NCBI RefSeq assembly: GCF_032911445.1 | Contig: NZ_JAWJEJ010000001.1 | Span: forward strand, 682,001-746,000 | Length of the DNA: 64,000 nt | Direction: 5' to 3' | DNA from: Sphingomonas sp. HF-S4 | GTDB lineage: Bacteria; Pseudomonadota; Alphaproteobacteria; Sphingomonadales; Sphingomonadaceae | Position numbers and translations under genes: made by a program | Notes under the pieces: generated by a model | What the model saw: the letters and a program-made list of their open reading frames with translations, nothing else | Database searches by the model: none | Told to the model about the DNA's origin: nothing | In this document: positions 51,961 through 60,409 of the stretch, piece by piece | Layout of the letters: each line of letters starts with the position of its first letter | Position numbering within the stretch: the first letter of the stretch is position 1

Positions 51961-52188
51961 TTAGCCCCGATTTAGTGCTACGGCTGCGGTCGCAACAATA
52001 AGCGAGAGAATTGATATCGTGAGTGCCCAGCGAGCGGTACCGTTCTCTCGGCGTCGAAGCTCCGCTGCTATGATGGTGTGCAAGACGGTATCGTTGGTTC
52101 GTATTTGCGGCATTAAGTGCAGATCATAATCGCTAAGGCGGCGTGCTAGGAAAGGGGTGAGTTCATGCAGTCCCGTTATATCCTGCAC
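51961..52188 (-). CDS. Small hypothetical protein with C-terminal membrane helix
   Basis: 75 residues from GTG 52188 (GGGGA about 10 bases upstream). The first 50 residues are polar (ITGLHELTPFLARRLSDYDL) and the last 23 form one hydrophobic helix (WALTISILSLIVATAAVAL), the design of a tail-anchored protein. No known family. It lies in an AT-richer gap, so it may be acquired or a chance frame. Confidence 0.45.
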   Translation of the reverse strand: MQDITGLHELTPFLARRLSDYDLHLMPQIRTNDTVLHTIIAAELRRRENGTARWALTISILSLIVATAAVALNRG

Positions 52189-52456
52189 GCTGATCGTCCC
52201 CGAAGTATCCCAAGGTTTCCACCATGGGCCGAATCTGCGATGCGACCTGTCATCGCAAGCTTGGTCTTCATTCTACGCCTCGTGATGCCGTGACTAAATG
52301 CGAGTTTGGGCGAAGTCTCAGTATTAACGAATGGAAAATTGGAGTGTCTATCGGCTGTGGACTACCCAATTTCGCTTTGCCTTACCCAATTGCTCCTCTA
52401 GCGGCCTGCCTTGCCAAGCGTTTCAATCCGCCCCGGACCAATAGGGGGAGGACATC
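52189..52456. other. AT-richer intergenic stretch
   Basis: 268 bp without a gene that I can support. It is clearly less GC-rich than both neighbours and should contain the promoter of the esterase gene; GGGGGAGG just before 52457 is the ribosome site. Confidence 0.5.
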
Positions 52457-53329
52457 ATGTCCAGATTGCTCGCCATCAGCGCGCTTGCGCTCGTCTTGCT
52501 GGGCGCCTCGCCCGCGTTCGCCCAGAACCCGCCCGCCGCGTCCGGCTACGTCCTGCCCGATACCGAGACCTGGGAACTCAAGGGCGCGGACGGGTATCCC
52601 TATCAGATCTTCGTCTCCAAGCCCGCGGGGCCGGCGCCCGCAGGCGGCTGGCCGGTCCTGTATGTCCTCGACGGCAATGCGATGTTCGCCGGCTTCGCCG
52701 AAACGCGGCGGATGCACGATTACATGAAAGCCGACCCCGGCAAGACGATCGTGGTCGGCGTGGGCTACAAGACCGACAAGGCCTATGACATCCGCCGCCT
52801 CTACGATCTTACCGGCGGCCCGACTCCGCCGCCCTGGGATGTCGATCTCGGCAAGGCGCCCACCGGCGGCTGGGACAAGTTCCTCAATTTCCTCACCGGC
52901 CCGCTGCGGTCCGAACTCGATCGCCGCTACACGATCCATCGCGGCCGCCAGTCGCTGTTCGGCCATTCGCTGGGCGGCCTGTTCGCGATCCACAGCCTGT
53001 TCACGCGGCCCGACGCGTTCCACACCGTTATTGCCGCCAGCCCGTCGCTGTTCTGGCATGATCGGCTGATGCAGAAGGAGGAGCGCGAGTTTGCGGCGCG
53101 GCTCCAGTCGGGCAAGATCGACAGGGTCGGCCGGCTGATGGTCGTCTGGGGCGAGCGTGAGGAGACCATCCTCGAGCGCTGGGATGCCGAGGCGTTCGTC
53201 CGGCGGATGGACCCGCTCTCGGCTTATGGTCTCCGCACGCGCCACGAAGCCTATGACGACGAAGTCCACATCACCGTGCCGAGCCGTGCGGTGACCTCGA
53301 CGCTGCGCTTCGCCTTTACCTGGCCCTGA
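52457..53329 (+). CDS. Exported alpha/beta hydrolase, IroE/BesA-like esterase
   Basis: 290 residues with signal peptide MSRLLAISALALVLLGASPAFAQ. Fold marks: WPVLYVLDGNAMFAG, the nucleophile elbow GHSLGGLFAIHSLF, SPSLFWHD and a late His (DDEVHITVPSRA). The pattern is that of the putative esterase/Fes family that cleaves trilactone siderophores such as enterobactin, though other esters are possible. It probably works in the periplasm. Its 3' end overlaps the NCS1 permease stop by 14 bp on the opposite strand, so it is not part of that operon. Confidence 0.85.
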   Translation: MSRLLAISALALVLLGASPAFAQNPPAASGYVLPDTETWELKGADGYPYQIFVSKPAGPAPAGGWPVLYVLDGNAMFAGFAETRRMHDYMKADPGKTIVVGVGYKTDKAYDIRRLYDLTGGPTPPPWDVDLGKAPTGGWDKFLNFLTGPLRSELDRRYTIHRGRQSLFGHSLGGLFAIHSLFTRPDAFHTVIAASPSLFWHDRLMQKEEREFAARLQSGKIDRVGRLMVVWGEREETILERWDAEAFVRRMDPLSAYGLRTRHEAYDDEVHITVPSRAVTSTLRFAFTWP

Positions 53330-54587
53330 TCGGGAAGGCGCGCAGCCCGGCATAGACCGCAGCGGCGAACAAGGTCGCGTCGAGCGCCGGCACGCTCGTC
53401 AATGTCAAATCCTTGTACGCGCCCAGCGCGCCCACGCCGATCGACGCCGCCCAGGTTCCCAGGGCCTCCCAGCGGAAGCTCGGCAGCGCCAGCAGCGATT
53501 CCGCGGGATCTGCGCGGCGAAAGCGCGTCCAGCTGTCGATCACATAAATCGCGGCGATCGGCGGGATGATGAGCCCAAGGAACAGCACGAATGGAATGAA
53601 CGCGTCGAGGATGCCCATCAGCGCGAAGATCGTGCCGAGTACCCCGCCGACCACGGTGAACACCCATTGGCGCACGCGCGGGAAGGTGGAGCTGAGCGAC
53701 AGGCTCGACGAATAGAGGTTGAGCGCGTTGACCGTCCAGGTCGGCAGCACCAGCAGGAACAGCACCGGCGTGCCGAAGCCGAACTGGACGATCAGCTTCA
53801 TGATGCTGGTTTCCTGCATCGCCAGCGCCGGGATCGCCGCGGCCGCCATCATCAGCGGGATCGCCACTGGGAAGGAGAGCGCCATGCTTGCCACCGCGCC
53901 GCGCGGCGTGCTGGTGAAGCGCGAGAGGTCAGGCATTGTTGCCACCGCGAGCATATAGGCGCCGAGCAACGCCGAGAGCGCGATGCCGAAATGCATCGGC
54001 TCGGCGGCAGTGGCGGGCGGCGCAGTGACGAAGCCGCGTGCGTTGATTGCCGCAACCACCACTGCGATCAGGATCGCGCCGAGCACCGGCACGGCGACCA
54101 GCGCCAGCCGGTCGAGCGCGCGGAAACCGATGATCGTGGAGCCCGTCATCAGCACCGCGCCCAGGATGACGAACGCCGTGAAGTTGCCGGCAAGGCCGTT
54201 GGCCGCGGCCGCTTCGACCAGCGCTTCGCCGAAGAAAGATGCATTGACCCCGAACCAGCAGAAATGGATCAGTGCGATCACCGTATTGATCCCCGCCGCG
54301 CCGCCGGTGCCGAACGAGCGGCGGACCAGCAGATAGGTCGAAAGCCGGGTGCGGACGCTGGTCACCGCGGTGAGCGATCCGGCGGCGCAAAGCAGGAGGC
54401 CGGCGCAGAGCGCGGCGAGCACTGCCTTGGTGAAGCCCAGCGCGAGCGCGTTGTGCGCGCCGTTGAGGAAATCGGGCAGCCCGATCGAGAAGCTCGCGAC
54501 GATCAGTCCGACGCGCCAGCCGGGGATGGTGATCCCGTCCGGTACCGGGGAGTGGGCGTATTCGTCATGCGCTTCGCTGCTGCTCAC
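53316..54587 (-). CDS. NCS1 family permease (cytosine/hydantoin type)
   Basis: 423 residues from GTG 54587, overlapping the DUF917 stop (GTGA). About twelve helices. FSIGLPDFLNGAHNALALGF, RRSFGTGGAAGINTVIALIHFCWFGVNASFFGEAL and MALSFPVAIPLMMAAA are CodB-like NCS1 features. Members carry nucleobases, hydantoins or related ring amides by cation symport. Third gene of the hydantoinase-DUF917-permease operon; it probably brings the ring compound into the cytoplasm. Confidence 0.88.
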   Translation of the reverse strand: MSSSEAHDEYAHSPVPDGITIPGWRVGLIVASFSIGLPDFLNGAHNALALGFTKAVLAALCAGLLLCAAGSLTAVTSVRTRLSTYLLVRRSFGTGGAAGINTVIALIHFCWFGVNASFFGEALVEAAAANGLAGNFTAFVILGAVLMTGSTIIGFRALDRLALVAVPVLGAILIAVVVAAINARGFVTAPPATAAEPMHFGIALSALLGAYMLAVATMPDLSRFTSTPRGAVASMALSFPVAIPLMMAAAAIPALAMQETSIMKLIVQFGFGTPVLFLLVLPTWTVNALNLYSSSLSLSSTFPRVRQWVFTVVGGVLGTIFALMGILDAFIPFVLFLGLIIPPIAAIYVIDSWTRFRRADPAESLLALPSFRWEALGTWAASIGVGALGAYKDLTLTSVPALDATLFAAAVYAGLRAFPIRAR

Positions 54588-55696
54588 CCATTCCCCCAGT
54601 CGTTGAGTGTTTCGATCGGCCGATAGGCGTCGGCAAGCCCGAAAGCGCCGGGGCCGACGATCGCGAGCGCTCTTTCGGTGCGCAGCTTGTCGGGTGCGGC
54701 GGCGCCGACCACCTTGACGCGCTGGCCGAAGCGCAGCCGCTCGGTGGTGATGCTGTCGGCGGTCTCGCGGTCCATCACGGTGATCAGATCGGGCACCATC
54801 GCGCGGACGACGCCGTCTACGGTGGCGATGAGGTTCTCGTTCTGGAACTCCATCTCCATCCGGCCCTGGCCGTTGAACCCCTCGATGATCACGCGGCCGA
54901 CCGAGAAGCCGCCGCGGGTCTCGCGCTCGAGATCGACGATCTTGCCGTCGAACAGCGCGCCGGAATGCGGGTAGAGCCCGGTGTCGACCAAGGCGGCGTA
55001 GAGCGCGGCGAAGGGATCGGCGCCCGCGGCGCGCGCCTCGCGCACGGCTCTGCCGATCGCGATCGCCGCAGTGATGCTGCCGCCGATCGCATGAGCCTTG
55101 GCGTCGGCGCCGCTCAGCGGATATTCGACCATGTGCGCAGTGCCGCCGAGCTCGACCGAGAGCTTCCTGGCCTGGCGTTCGTGCTCGAGATTGTCGTCGG
55201 TCTCGATCACCGAAAGCGATCCGCACGACGAGGTGACCACCGACGGGCAGGCCGAGAGCCCTTCGATGTTGAAGATCGCCATCTGCGATTCGGGAAAGGC
55301 GCGGCCCATGCCGTCGGCGTCGACCACCGGGATGCCGAGCTCGGCGGCGGCGAGCAGCGGGGCCAGGCCGTTGCCGCCGCCGATCTCGATCGGCATCACT
55401 GCGTCGATCGGCTTGCCCATGATCTCGGCGAGCTTGCGCAGGCCGTTGAGTGCCTCGCGCCCATTGGGCAGCTTCTCCACCGAGACGGTCGGCGCGCCGA
55501 TCCAGCCGCAGGGGACGACGAGCGCGTCGTCGGCAAGGCTGTCGAGCGAAACGAGACCGAAGGCGCCGCGTCGGGCGATCTCGGCCTCGCCGAGCAGCCG
55601 CGCATAATAGGGATCGCCGCCGCCGCCCGAGCCGAGGAACGCGGCGCCGGTGGCGAGGTCGATCAGAGCCTCGCGATCAATGCGATTGGGTTGCAT
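54584..55696 (-). CDS. DUF917 family protein
   Basis: 370 residues from ATG 55696, overlapping the hydantoinase end by 20 bp. DREALIDLATGAAFLGSGGGGDPY is the DUF917 N-terminal signature; IEIGGGNGLAPLLAAAELGIPVVDADGMGRAFPE, SSCGSLSVIETDDNLE and a C-terminal GQRVKVVGAAAP region follow. The family (COG3535) is habitually encoded beside hydantoinase A-like proteins and is thought to take part in the same hydrolase, but its biochemistry is not settled. Coupled on both sides by overlaps. Confidence 0.88.
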   Translation of the reverse strand: MQPNRIDREALIDLATGAAFLGSGGGGDPYYARLLGEAEIARRGAFGLVSLDSLADDALVVPCGWIGAPTVSVEKLPNGREALNGLRKLAEIMGKPIDAVMPIEIGGGNGLAPLLAAAELGIPVVDADGMGRAFPESQMAIFNIEGLSACPSVVTSSCGSLSVIETDDNLEHERQARKLSVELGGTAHMVEYPLSGADAKAHAIGGSITAAIAIGRAVREARAAGADPFAALYAALVDTGLYPHSGALFDGKIVDLERETRGGFSVGRVIIEGFNGQGRMEMEFQNENLIATVDGVVRAMVPDLITVMDRETADSITTERLRFGQRVKVVGAAAPDKLRTERALAIVGPGAFGLADAYRPIETLNDWGNG

Positions 55697-57305
55697 AGGA
55701 TTCCGTGAGTTTTTCGTCGAAAACATGCGCATTTTCGGCCAGATCGGCGACAATTCGCACGCGAACTTGTGCCGAACGTCCCGGCAGATAGCTCAAAAAG
55801 ACCTCTTCGAGCTCGACGATCTCAACGCTGTCGGGCACGCCGCCCGCCGCGATGACCTGCTCGCTCGCCTGCCCGCGCAGCCGGTCGAGCGCCGCCTCGC
55901 GCGGCTCGCGGTCGTAGGAAACCACCTGCTCGATCTGCGCCCCCACCTGCGCGATCGCCGCACCGACCGCGTTCGCAACTGCAGCATGGGGCGGCCGGAT
56001 CACCTGCGCCGCACCCCGAACCGTATCGGGAATCAGGAAGTTGCCTCCCCCCACCGCAAGCAGCACCGCGTCACCGCGGCTCGTCTTCATCCGGTCGATC
56101 GCTTCCTCGATCATCGCCTGTCCGCGCGCCCACACCGCGTCGATCACCGGCTGCGAGAGGGCGGGGAGCTTGGAAGGGTCGCCGAACTGCGCGCGACCCG
56201 CGGCGACGGCGATGTCGCTCGCGGTCAGCGTGCCGCCGCCGAACAGCCGGGCCTGCTCGACGATGCGGAAGCCGACCGAGTCCGGGCCCACGCGGAAGCT
56301 GTCGTCGGCGAGGGTCTCCGCTTCGTAGTGCGCGGGATCGAGATGGATGCGCGTGCCCCCGCCTAGCCCGATCGCGAGGATGTCGGGCATCCGGAAATTG
56401 GTGCGCGCGCCGCCGATATCGACCGAGACCGAGGATTCGCGCGGAAAGCCGTTGGCCAGCACGCCGACATCGGTGGTGGTGCCGCCCACGTCGAGCACGA
56501 TCGCGTCGCGCACCCCGGTGAGGAATGCGGCGCCACGCATGCTGTTGGTCGGCCCCGAGCCGATCGTGAGCACCGGATAGGCCGCGGCCTGGTGCGCCGA
56601 GATCAGCGTGCCGTCATTCTGCGAGATGTAGAGCGGCGCCTGCACGCCGATCTCGACCAAGGCCCGCTCGAACGCAGAGACGACGCGCGCCGCGAGGCTG
56701 CCGAGCGCGGCGTTGAGGATCGCGGCATTCTCGCGCTCGATGAAGCCGATCCGGCCGATCGCATGCGACAGCGTGATTGCGGCTTCGGGGTGCTCTTCGT
56801 GCACCAGCTCGGCGGCGCGGGCCTCCATGCCCGAATTGACCGGCGCGAAGACGCTGGTGATCGCGATTGCGTTTACACCCGCTGCGCGCAGTTCCCGGAC
56901 TGCGGCGCGAACCCTGGTTTCGTCGAGCGGGGCGATCTCGCGGCCGTCGACTTCGTAGCCGCCCGGGAGGAGGTAGACATGGCTGCCGATGCGATCGGCG
57001 AGGTCGGCAGGCCAGCCGGTCATCGGCGGCAGCGCCTCGCCCGAGGGGCTGGCGAGGCGAAGGATGCCGACAGTGTCGAGCTTGTTGCGCTCGACCAGCG
57101 CATTGGTGAAATGCGTGGTGCCGACCATCACGGAAGCGACTGCGCCAGCCGGGACATCCGCCTGCGAGAGGACTTCGCCAATCGCCGCGGCGACGCCCGA
57201 GCCGACATCGGCGGTGGTCGGCTGCTTTGTCCAGGCGACCACCGTTCCGCCGTCCATCAGGACGGCATCGGTGTTCGTCCCCCCGACATCGACACCAATC
57301 CGCAC
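55677..57305 (-). CDS. Hydantoinase A/oxoprolinase family protein
   Basis: 542 residues. ASKHA-type N-terminus MRIGVDVGGTNTDAVLMDG, then TTHFTNALVERNKLDTVGILRLASPSGEALPPMTGWP, IGRIGFIERENAAILNAAL and LDVGGTTTDVGVLANGFPRES (second phosphate motif). HyuA-type subunits use ATP to open five-membered ring amides such as N-methylhydantoin or 5-oxoproline, usually with HyuB. No HyuB is present; DUF917 follows instead. First gene of the operon, divergent from the LuxR gene, with paired boxes 76 bp upstream. Confidence 0.9.
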   Translation of the reverse strand: MRIGVDVGGTNTDAVLMDGGTVVAWTKQPTTADVGSGVAAAIGEVLSQADVPAGAVASVMVGTTHFTNALVERNKLDTVGILRLASPSGEALPPMTGWPADLADRIGSHVYLLPGGYEVDGREIAPLDETRVRAAVRELRAAGVNAIAITSVFAPVNSGMEARAAELVHEEHPEAAITLSHAIGRIGFIERENAAILNAALGSLAARVVSAFERALVEIGVQAPLYISQNDGTLISAHQAAAYPVLTIGSGPTNSMRGAAFLTGVRDAIVLDVGGTTTDVGVLANGFPRESSVSVDIGGARTNFRMPDILAIGLGGGTRIHLDPAHYEAETLADDSFRVGPDSVGFRIVEQARLFGGGTLTASDIAVAAGRAQFGDPSKLPALSQPVIDAVWARGQAMIEEAIDRMKTSRGDAVLLAVGGGNFLIPDTVRGAAQVIRPPHAAVANAVGAAIAQVGAQIEQVVSYDREPREAALDRLRGQASEQVIAAGGVPDSVEIVELEEVFLSYLPGRSAQVRVRIVADLAENAHVFDEKLTESYATQSH

Positions 57306-57380
57306 GAACTCAGCCCCTTAGGATGCCCCCTGAATGTCACGAGCTAAGGACCGGAAGCCCGGCGGCGCAACCTGCCGAAC

Positions 57381-57408
57381 GGGTAAGTTGCGCCAAGGGA
57401 CGGGTAAG
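57381..57408 (-). promoter_or_regulatory. Paired CTTACCC boxes upstream of the hydantoinase operon
   Basis: On the minus strand CTTACCCGT occurs at 57408-57400 and again at 57387-57379, exactly 21 bp apart, each preceded by CAAC or CAAC-C. They are 76-103 bp upstream of the hydantoinase start. The same pair with the same spacing precedes the TonB receptor at 60243. A weaker TTACCC lies at 57451-57456. Confidence 0.6.
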
Positions 57409-57495
57409 GTTGAGACACCCGCACGCGATCCGTATAGCCTGTACCAGGCAGGGTAACGGGACCGGAAAGCAGGTTCGAGTGAAGGGCAATTTCGT

Positions 57496-60210
57496 TTGGA
57501 CGAACTGATCCCGACCAAGATTGCGCCACCAATCTGGATGGGCGACCAGATTCGCCGCGACGCGTTGCTCGCGCGGCTCGACGAGGCGCTCGCCCGCCGC
57601 CTCACGCTGATCCATGCGCCGGCCGGGTACGGCAAGACCAGCCTGCTCGCGCAGTGGCGCGCACGGTTCGACGAGGACGCGCTGCTGGTTGCGTGGCTGT
57701 CGCTCGAGCGCGACGATTCGGATCCTGACCGGCTTGCCCAATATATCGCGCTGGCGCTGAGCGGCGTAGAGCCCGGGGAGGCGATGGACGAGGGCGACCG
57801 GATCGCTGCAGGGGTGCCCTCCCGTGCCGCCTTGTCGGTCATCATCAACCGCATCGCGCGCGAGAAGCGCCCGGTGGTGCTGATCCTCGACGATCTGCAC
57901 TCCGCCGAAAGCGCCGGGGTGACCGATTTCCTCCAGTCGCTGATCCGCCATGCGCCGCGCAACTGCCACTTCATCATCGCCTCGCGCGACTATCCCTGGC
58001 TCGGCCAGTCGGTGCTCGCCGCCGAGGAGCAATTGCTCGAATTCACCGCCGAGGATTTGAAGTTCTCGATGACCGAGGCCGAGGCGATGCTCGCCCGGCC
58101 TGACGGCGCGCCGCTTGGCGGCGACGATGTCCGCAGCCTGATCGAGCGCAGCGAAGGCTGGCCGATCGCGCTGCAATTGACCTTCCTGTCGCTGAAGCGC
58201 GGGATGGATCGCCGCCGCTTCGTCGATGGGTTCAGCGGGTCGAGCACCGAGCTTGCGCGCTATCTGTCCGAACAGGTGCTGATGTCGCTGCCCGAGGACA
58301 CGCAGGAGATTGTGATCCGCACCGCCTTGCTCGATCGGGTGACCGGCGAGGCAGTGAACCTGCTGTGCGACAGGCAAGATGGCTGGCTGATCCTGGAGAG
58401 GCTCGAGCATCAGGGCGTGCTGCTCACGCCGCTCTCGCCCGAGCGCGAGGCGTATCGCTATCATCAGCTCTTTGCGGGCTATCTGCGCGAGCGGCTGGCG
58501 CGGCGCGACGCTGGTGAGGCGCGCATGCTCCACCGGCGGCTGGCGGAATGGTTCGCCGGGCGCGGCGAGGCGGGCGAGGCGGTCAGCCACGCGATCCAGG
58601 CCGATGACGATGCGATGCTTGCCGGAATCGTCGAGAATGCAGGCGGCTGGCGGCTGATCCCGCAGGGCGAGCAGGGGTTGATTGAGCGTGCGCTGGCCAA
58701 GCTGCCTGCGGCCACCGTCGATGCGCGGCCGTTGCTGGTGCTTGCGCGGCTCTATCTCGACGTCAAGTTCGGGCGGATGGAGGCGGCGCGCGCCGAATAT
58801 GACCAACTGGTCGAGCGTGCGGAGGCGGTGGAGACGCCGCCCGACCTGCTCACCGAGATCCGCGTCGTCGGCGACGTGCTCGTCGAGTATGAGAACGTGC
58901 CGATGACGTTCGAAGATCTGCTCGGGCGCGAGGGGCTGCTGCGCACGCTGCCGGCGGACGACCATCTCGCGCTCGCCAATGTCAGCGAATCGCTTGGTGC
59001 CAAATATTATGAGGGCGGCTGGCTCGAACGCGCGATGGAGCCGACGCTCAAGGCGCGGGAGCATTACCAGGCGCTCGGTTCGCCCTATAGCGACATGTTC
59101 ACGCGCTTCCACGAGGCGCGCATCCGCTATGCCCAAGGCCGGTTGAAGGAAGCGGTGACGGTGCTCGCCGCGGCGCGCGGCGAGATCGAGCGCAATTTCG
59201 GCGATCGCTCGGACCTCGCCGCCAATTGCGCGGCGTTCGAGGCGGAGCTGCTCTACGATCAGGATCGCGCGGGCGAGGCGGGGGCGCTGCTCGAATGGGC
59301 GCTGCCGCACATGGAGCAGTTCGACGGCTGGGTGGACGTCTATGCCGCCGCCTATTTCACGGCGGCACGTTCTGCGGCGGGGGCAGGCGCGCTCGAGGAG
59401 GCGCGGGGATTGCTGGCGCGTGCGGGCGACGTCGCGCGCAAGCGTCGATTGCGCCAGCTCGAATTGCTCGCCGACCTCTGCGAGCTCGAATTGCTGCTGG
59501 CCTACGATAGCGACCTCGAGGCTGCGCAGGCACTTGCCGCGCGGATCGGGCTCGACGCGCTGGCGGACGCGATGTCGGAGGAATCGCCACTCTACCGCCC
59601 GGTCGCGGTCGCCGCGACCTTGTGCCGGGTCCGGCTTGCGCTGATCGACGGGCGGCACGGCGAGGCGCTTGCCGAGCTCGCGGCGACCGAGCGATGGGCG
59701 CGCGAGCACGGGGCAGGGCGGCTGCTGATCGAACTCAATTTGCTCCAGGGCTTTGGCAGCCGCGCGGCTGGCGACTTGGCCAAGGCACAGGCCTATTTCG
59801 ACGAGGCGGTGGGCACGGCGATGTTCCAGGACATCGTCCGGCCGTTCGTCGATGCGCAGCGCTTCGTCCGGCAGGGACTGGAGGAGGCGCTGGCCGCGGC
59901 GCCGCGCGTCGATCGCTTCCGCGCGCAGTTCCTCAAGAACCTCGCACGGGCGCTGGCCAGCCGCCGCCCCGCCGCGGTGCCGGCCGCGCCGGACAGCTTG
60001 AGCGATGCGGAAGCGGCGATCCTGCTCCATCTGAGCCAGGGGTATTCGAACAAGGAAATCGCCCGGCTGATCGGCATGTCGCCCGATACGGTGAAATATC
60101 GCCTCAAATCGGTGTTTCGTAAGATTGGTGTCACGAAACGGCGCGATGCGGTGCGCGTCTCGCACGAACGCGGCCTGATCGCCGCGGCGGACCCGGCGCC
60201 GGCAGCCTGA
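57496..60210 (+). CDS. MalT-like LuxR-type ATP-dependent regulator
   Basis: 904 residues from TTG 57496 (start MDELIPTKIAPP). STAND ATPase core: P-loop HAPAGYGKTSLL (residues 40-51), Walker B VVLILDDLHSAES, then FTAEDLKFSMTEAEAML and WPIALQLTFLSLKRG. A long helical TPR-like sensor region covers about 330-830 and a LuxR HTH ends the protein: LSDAEAAILLHLSQGYSNKEIARLIGMSPDTVKYRLKSVFRKIGVTKR. Like MalT, it should bind an inducer and ATP, oligomerise and activate promoters with spaced direct repeats. It sits between its two likely target operons. Confidence 0.92.
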   Translation: MDELIPTKIAPPIWMGDQIRRDALLARLDEALARRLTLIHAPAGYGKTSLLAQWRARFDEDALLVAWLSLERDDSDPDRLAQYIALALSGVEPGEAMDEGDRIAAGVPSRAALSVIINRIAREKRPVVLILDDLHSAESAGVTDFLQSLIRHAPRNCHFIIASRDYPWLGQSVLAAEEQLLEFTAEDLKFSMTEAEAMLARPDGAPLGGDDVRSLIERSEGWPIALQLTFLSLKRGMDRRRFVDGFSGSSTELARYLSEQVLMSLPEDTQEIVIRTALLDRVTGEAVNLLCDRQDGWLILERLEHQGVLLTPLSPEREAYRYHQLFAGYLRERLARRDAGEARMLHRRLAEWFAGRGEAGEAVSHAIQADDDAMLAGIVENAGGWRLIPQGEQGLIERALAKLPAATVDARPLLVLARLYLDVKFGRMEAARAEYDQLVERAEAVETPPDLLTEIRVVGDVLVEYENVPMTFEDLLGREGLLRTLPADDHLALANVSESLGAKYYEGGWLERAMEPTLKAREHYQALGSPYSDMFTRFHEARIRYAQGRLKEAVTVLAAARGEIERNFGDRSDLAANCAAFEAELLYDQDRAGEAGALLEWALPHMEQFDGWVDVYAAAYFTAARSAAGAGALEEARGLLARAGDVARKRRLRQLELLADLCELELLLAYDSDLEAAQALAARIGLDALADAMSEESPLYRPVAVAATLCRVRLALIDGRHGEALAELAATERWAREHGAGRLLIELNLLQGFGSRAAGDLAKAQAYFDEAVGTAMFQDIVRPFVDAQRFVRQGLEEALAAAPRVDRFRAQFLKNLARALASRRPAAVPAAPDSLSDAEAAILLHLSQGYSNKEIARLIGMSPDTVKYRLKSVFRKIGVTKRRDAVRVSHERGLIAAADPAPAA

Positions 60211-60242
60211 TCGGCGCCGCTTGCCCGGCGGCGCGCCGGCGC

Positions 60243-60270
60243 CTTACCCACTTTTGCCCAGGCCTTACCC
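60243..60270 (+). promoter_or_regulatory. Paired CTTACCC boxes upstream of the TonB receptor
   Basis: GCCTTACCC at 60241-60249 and GGCCTTACCC at 60261-60270: the CTTACCC cores begin at 60243 and 60264, 21 bp apart, in the direction of receptor transcription and 140 bp before its start. A small hairpin AAAGCG/CGCTTT follows at 60274-60290. Confidence 0.6.
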
Positions 60271-60409
60271 TGAAAAGCGCGTGACGCTTTCCGCTCCTGC
60301 CATGTTCAATGGGGTGCAGGATTTTGGAACCATTTTCCGGCGCCAAGCCACCTAGAGGCAAATAGCCCGAGGCTGGAGAGCGTCTTTTGGACAGAGCGGG
60401 GGTTTGCAC

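Noticed and set aside
57337..60165. 942-codon open frame on the minus strand opposite the LuxR regulator
   Set aside because: It is the antisense shadow of a GC-rich gene: Arg/His/Gln-rich translation without domains, and the plus-strand frame has a clear STAND ATPase and LuxR HTH.
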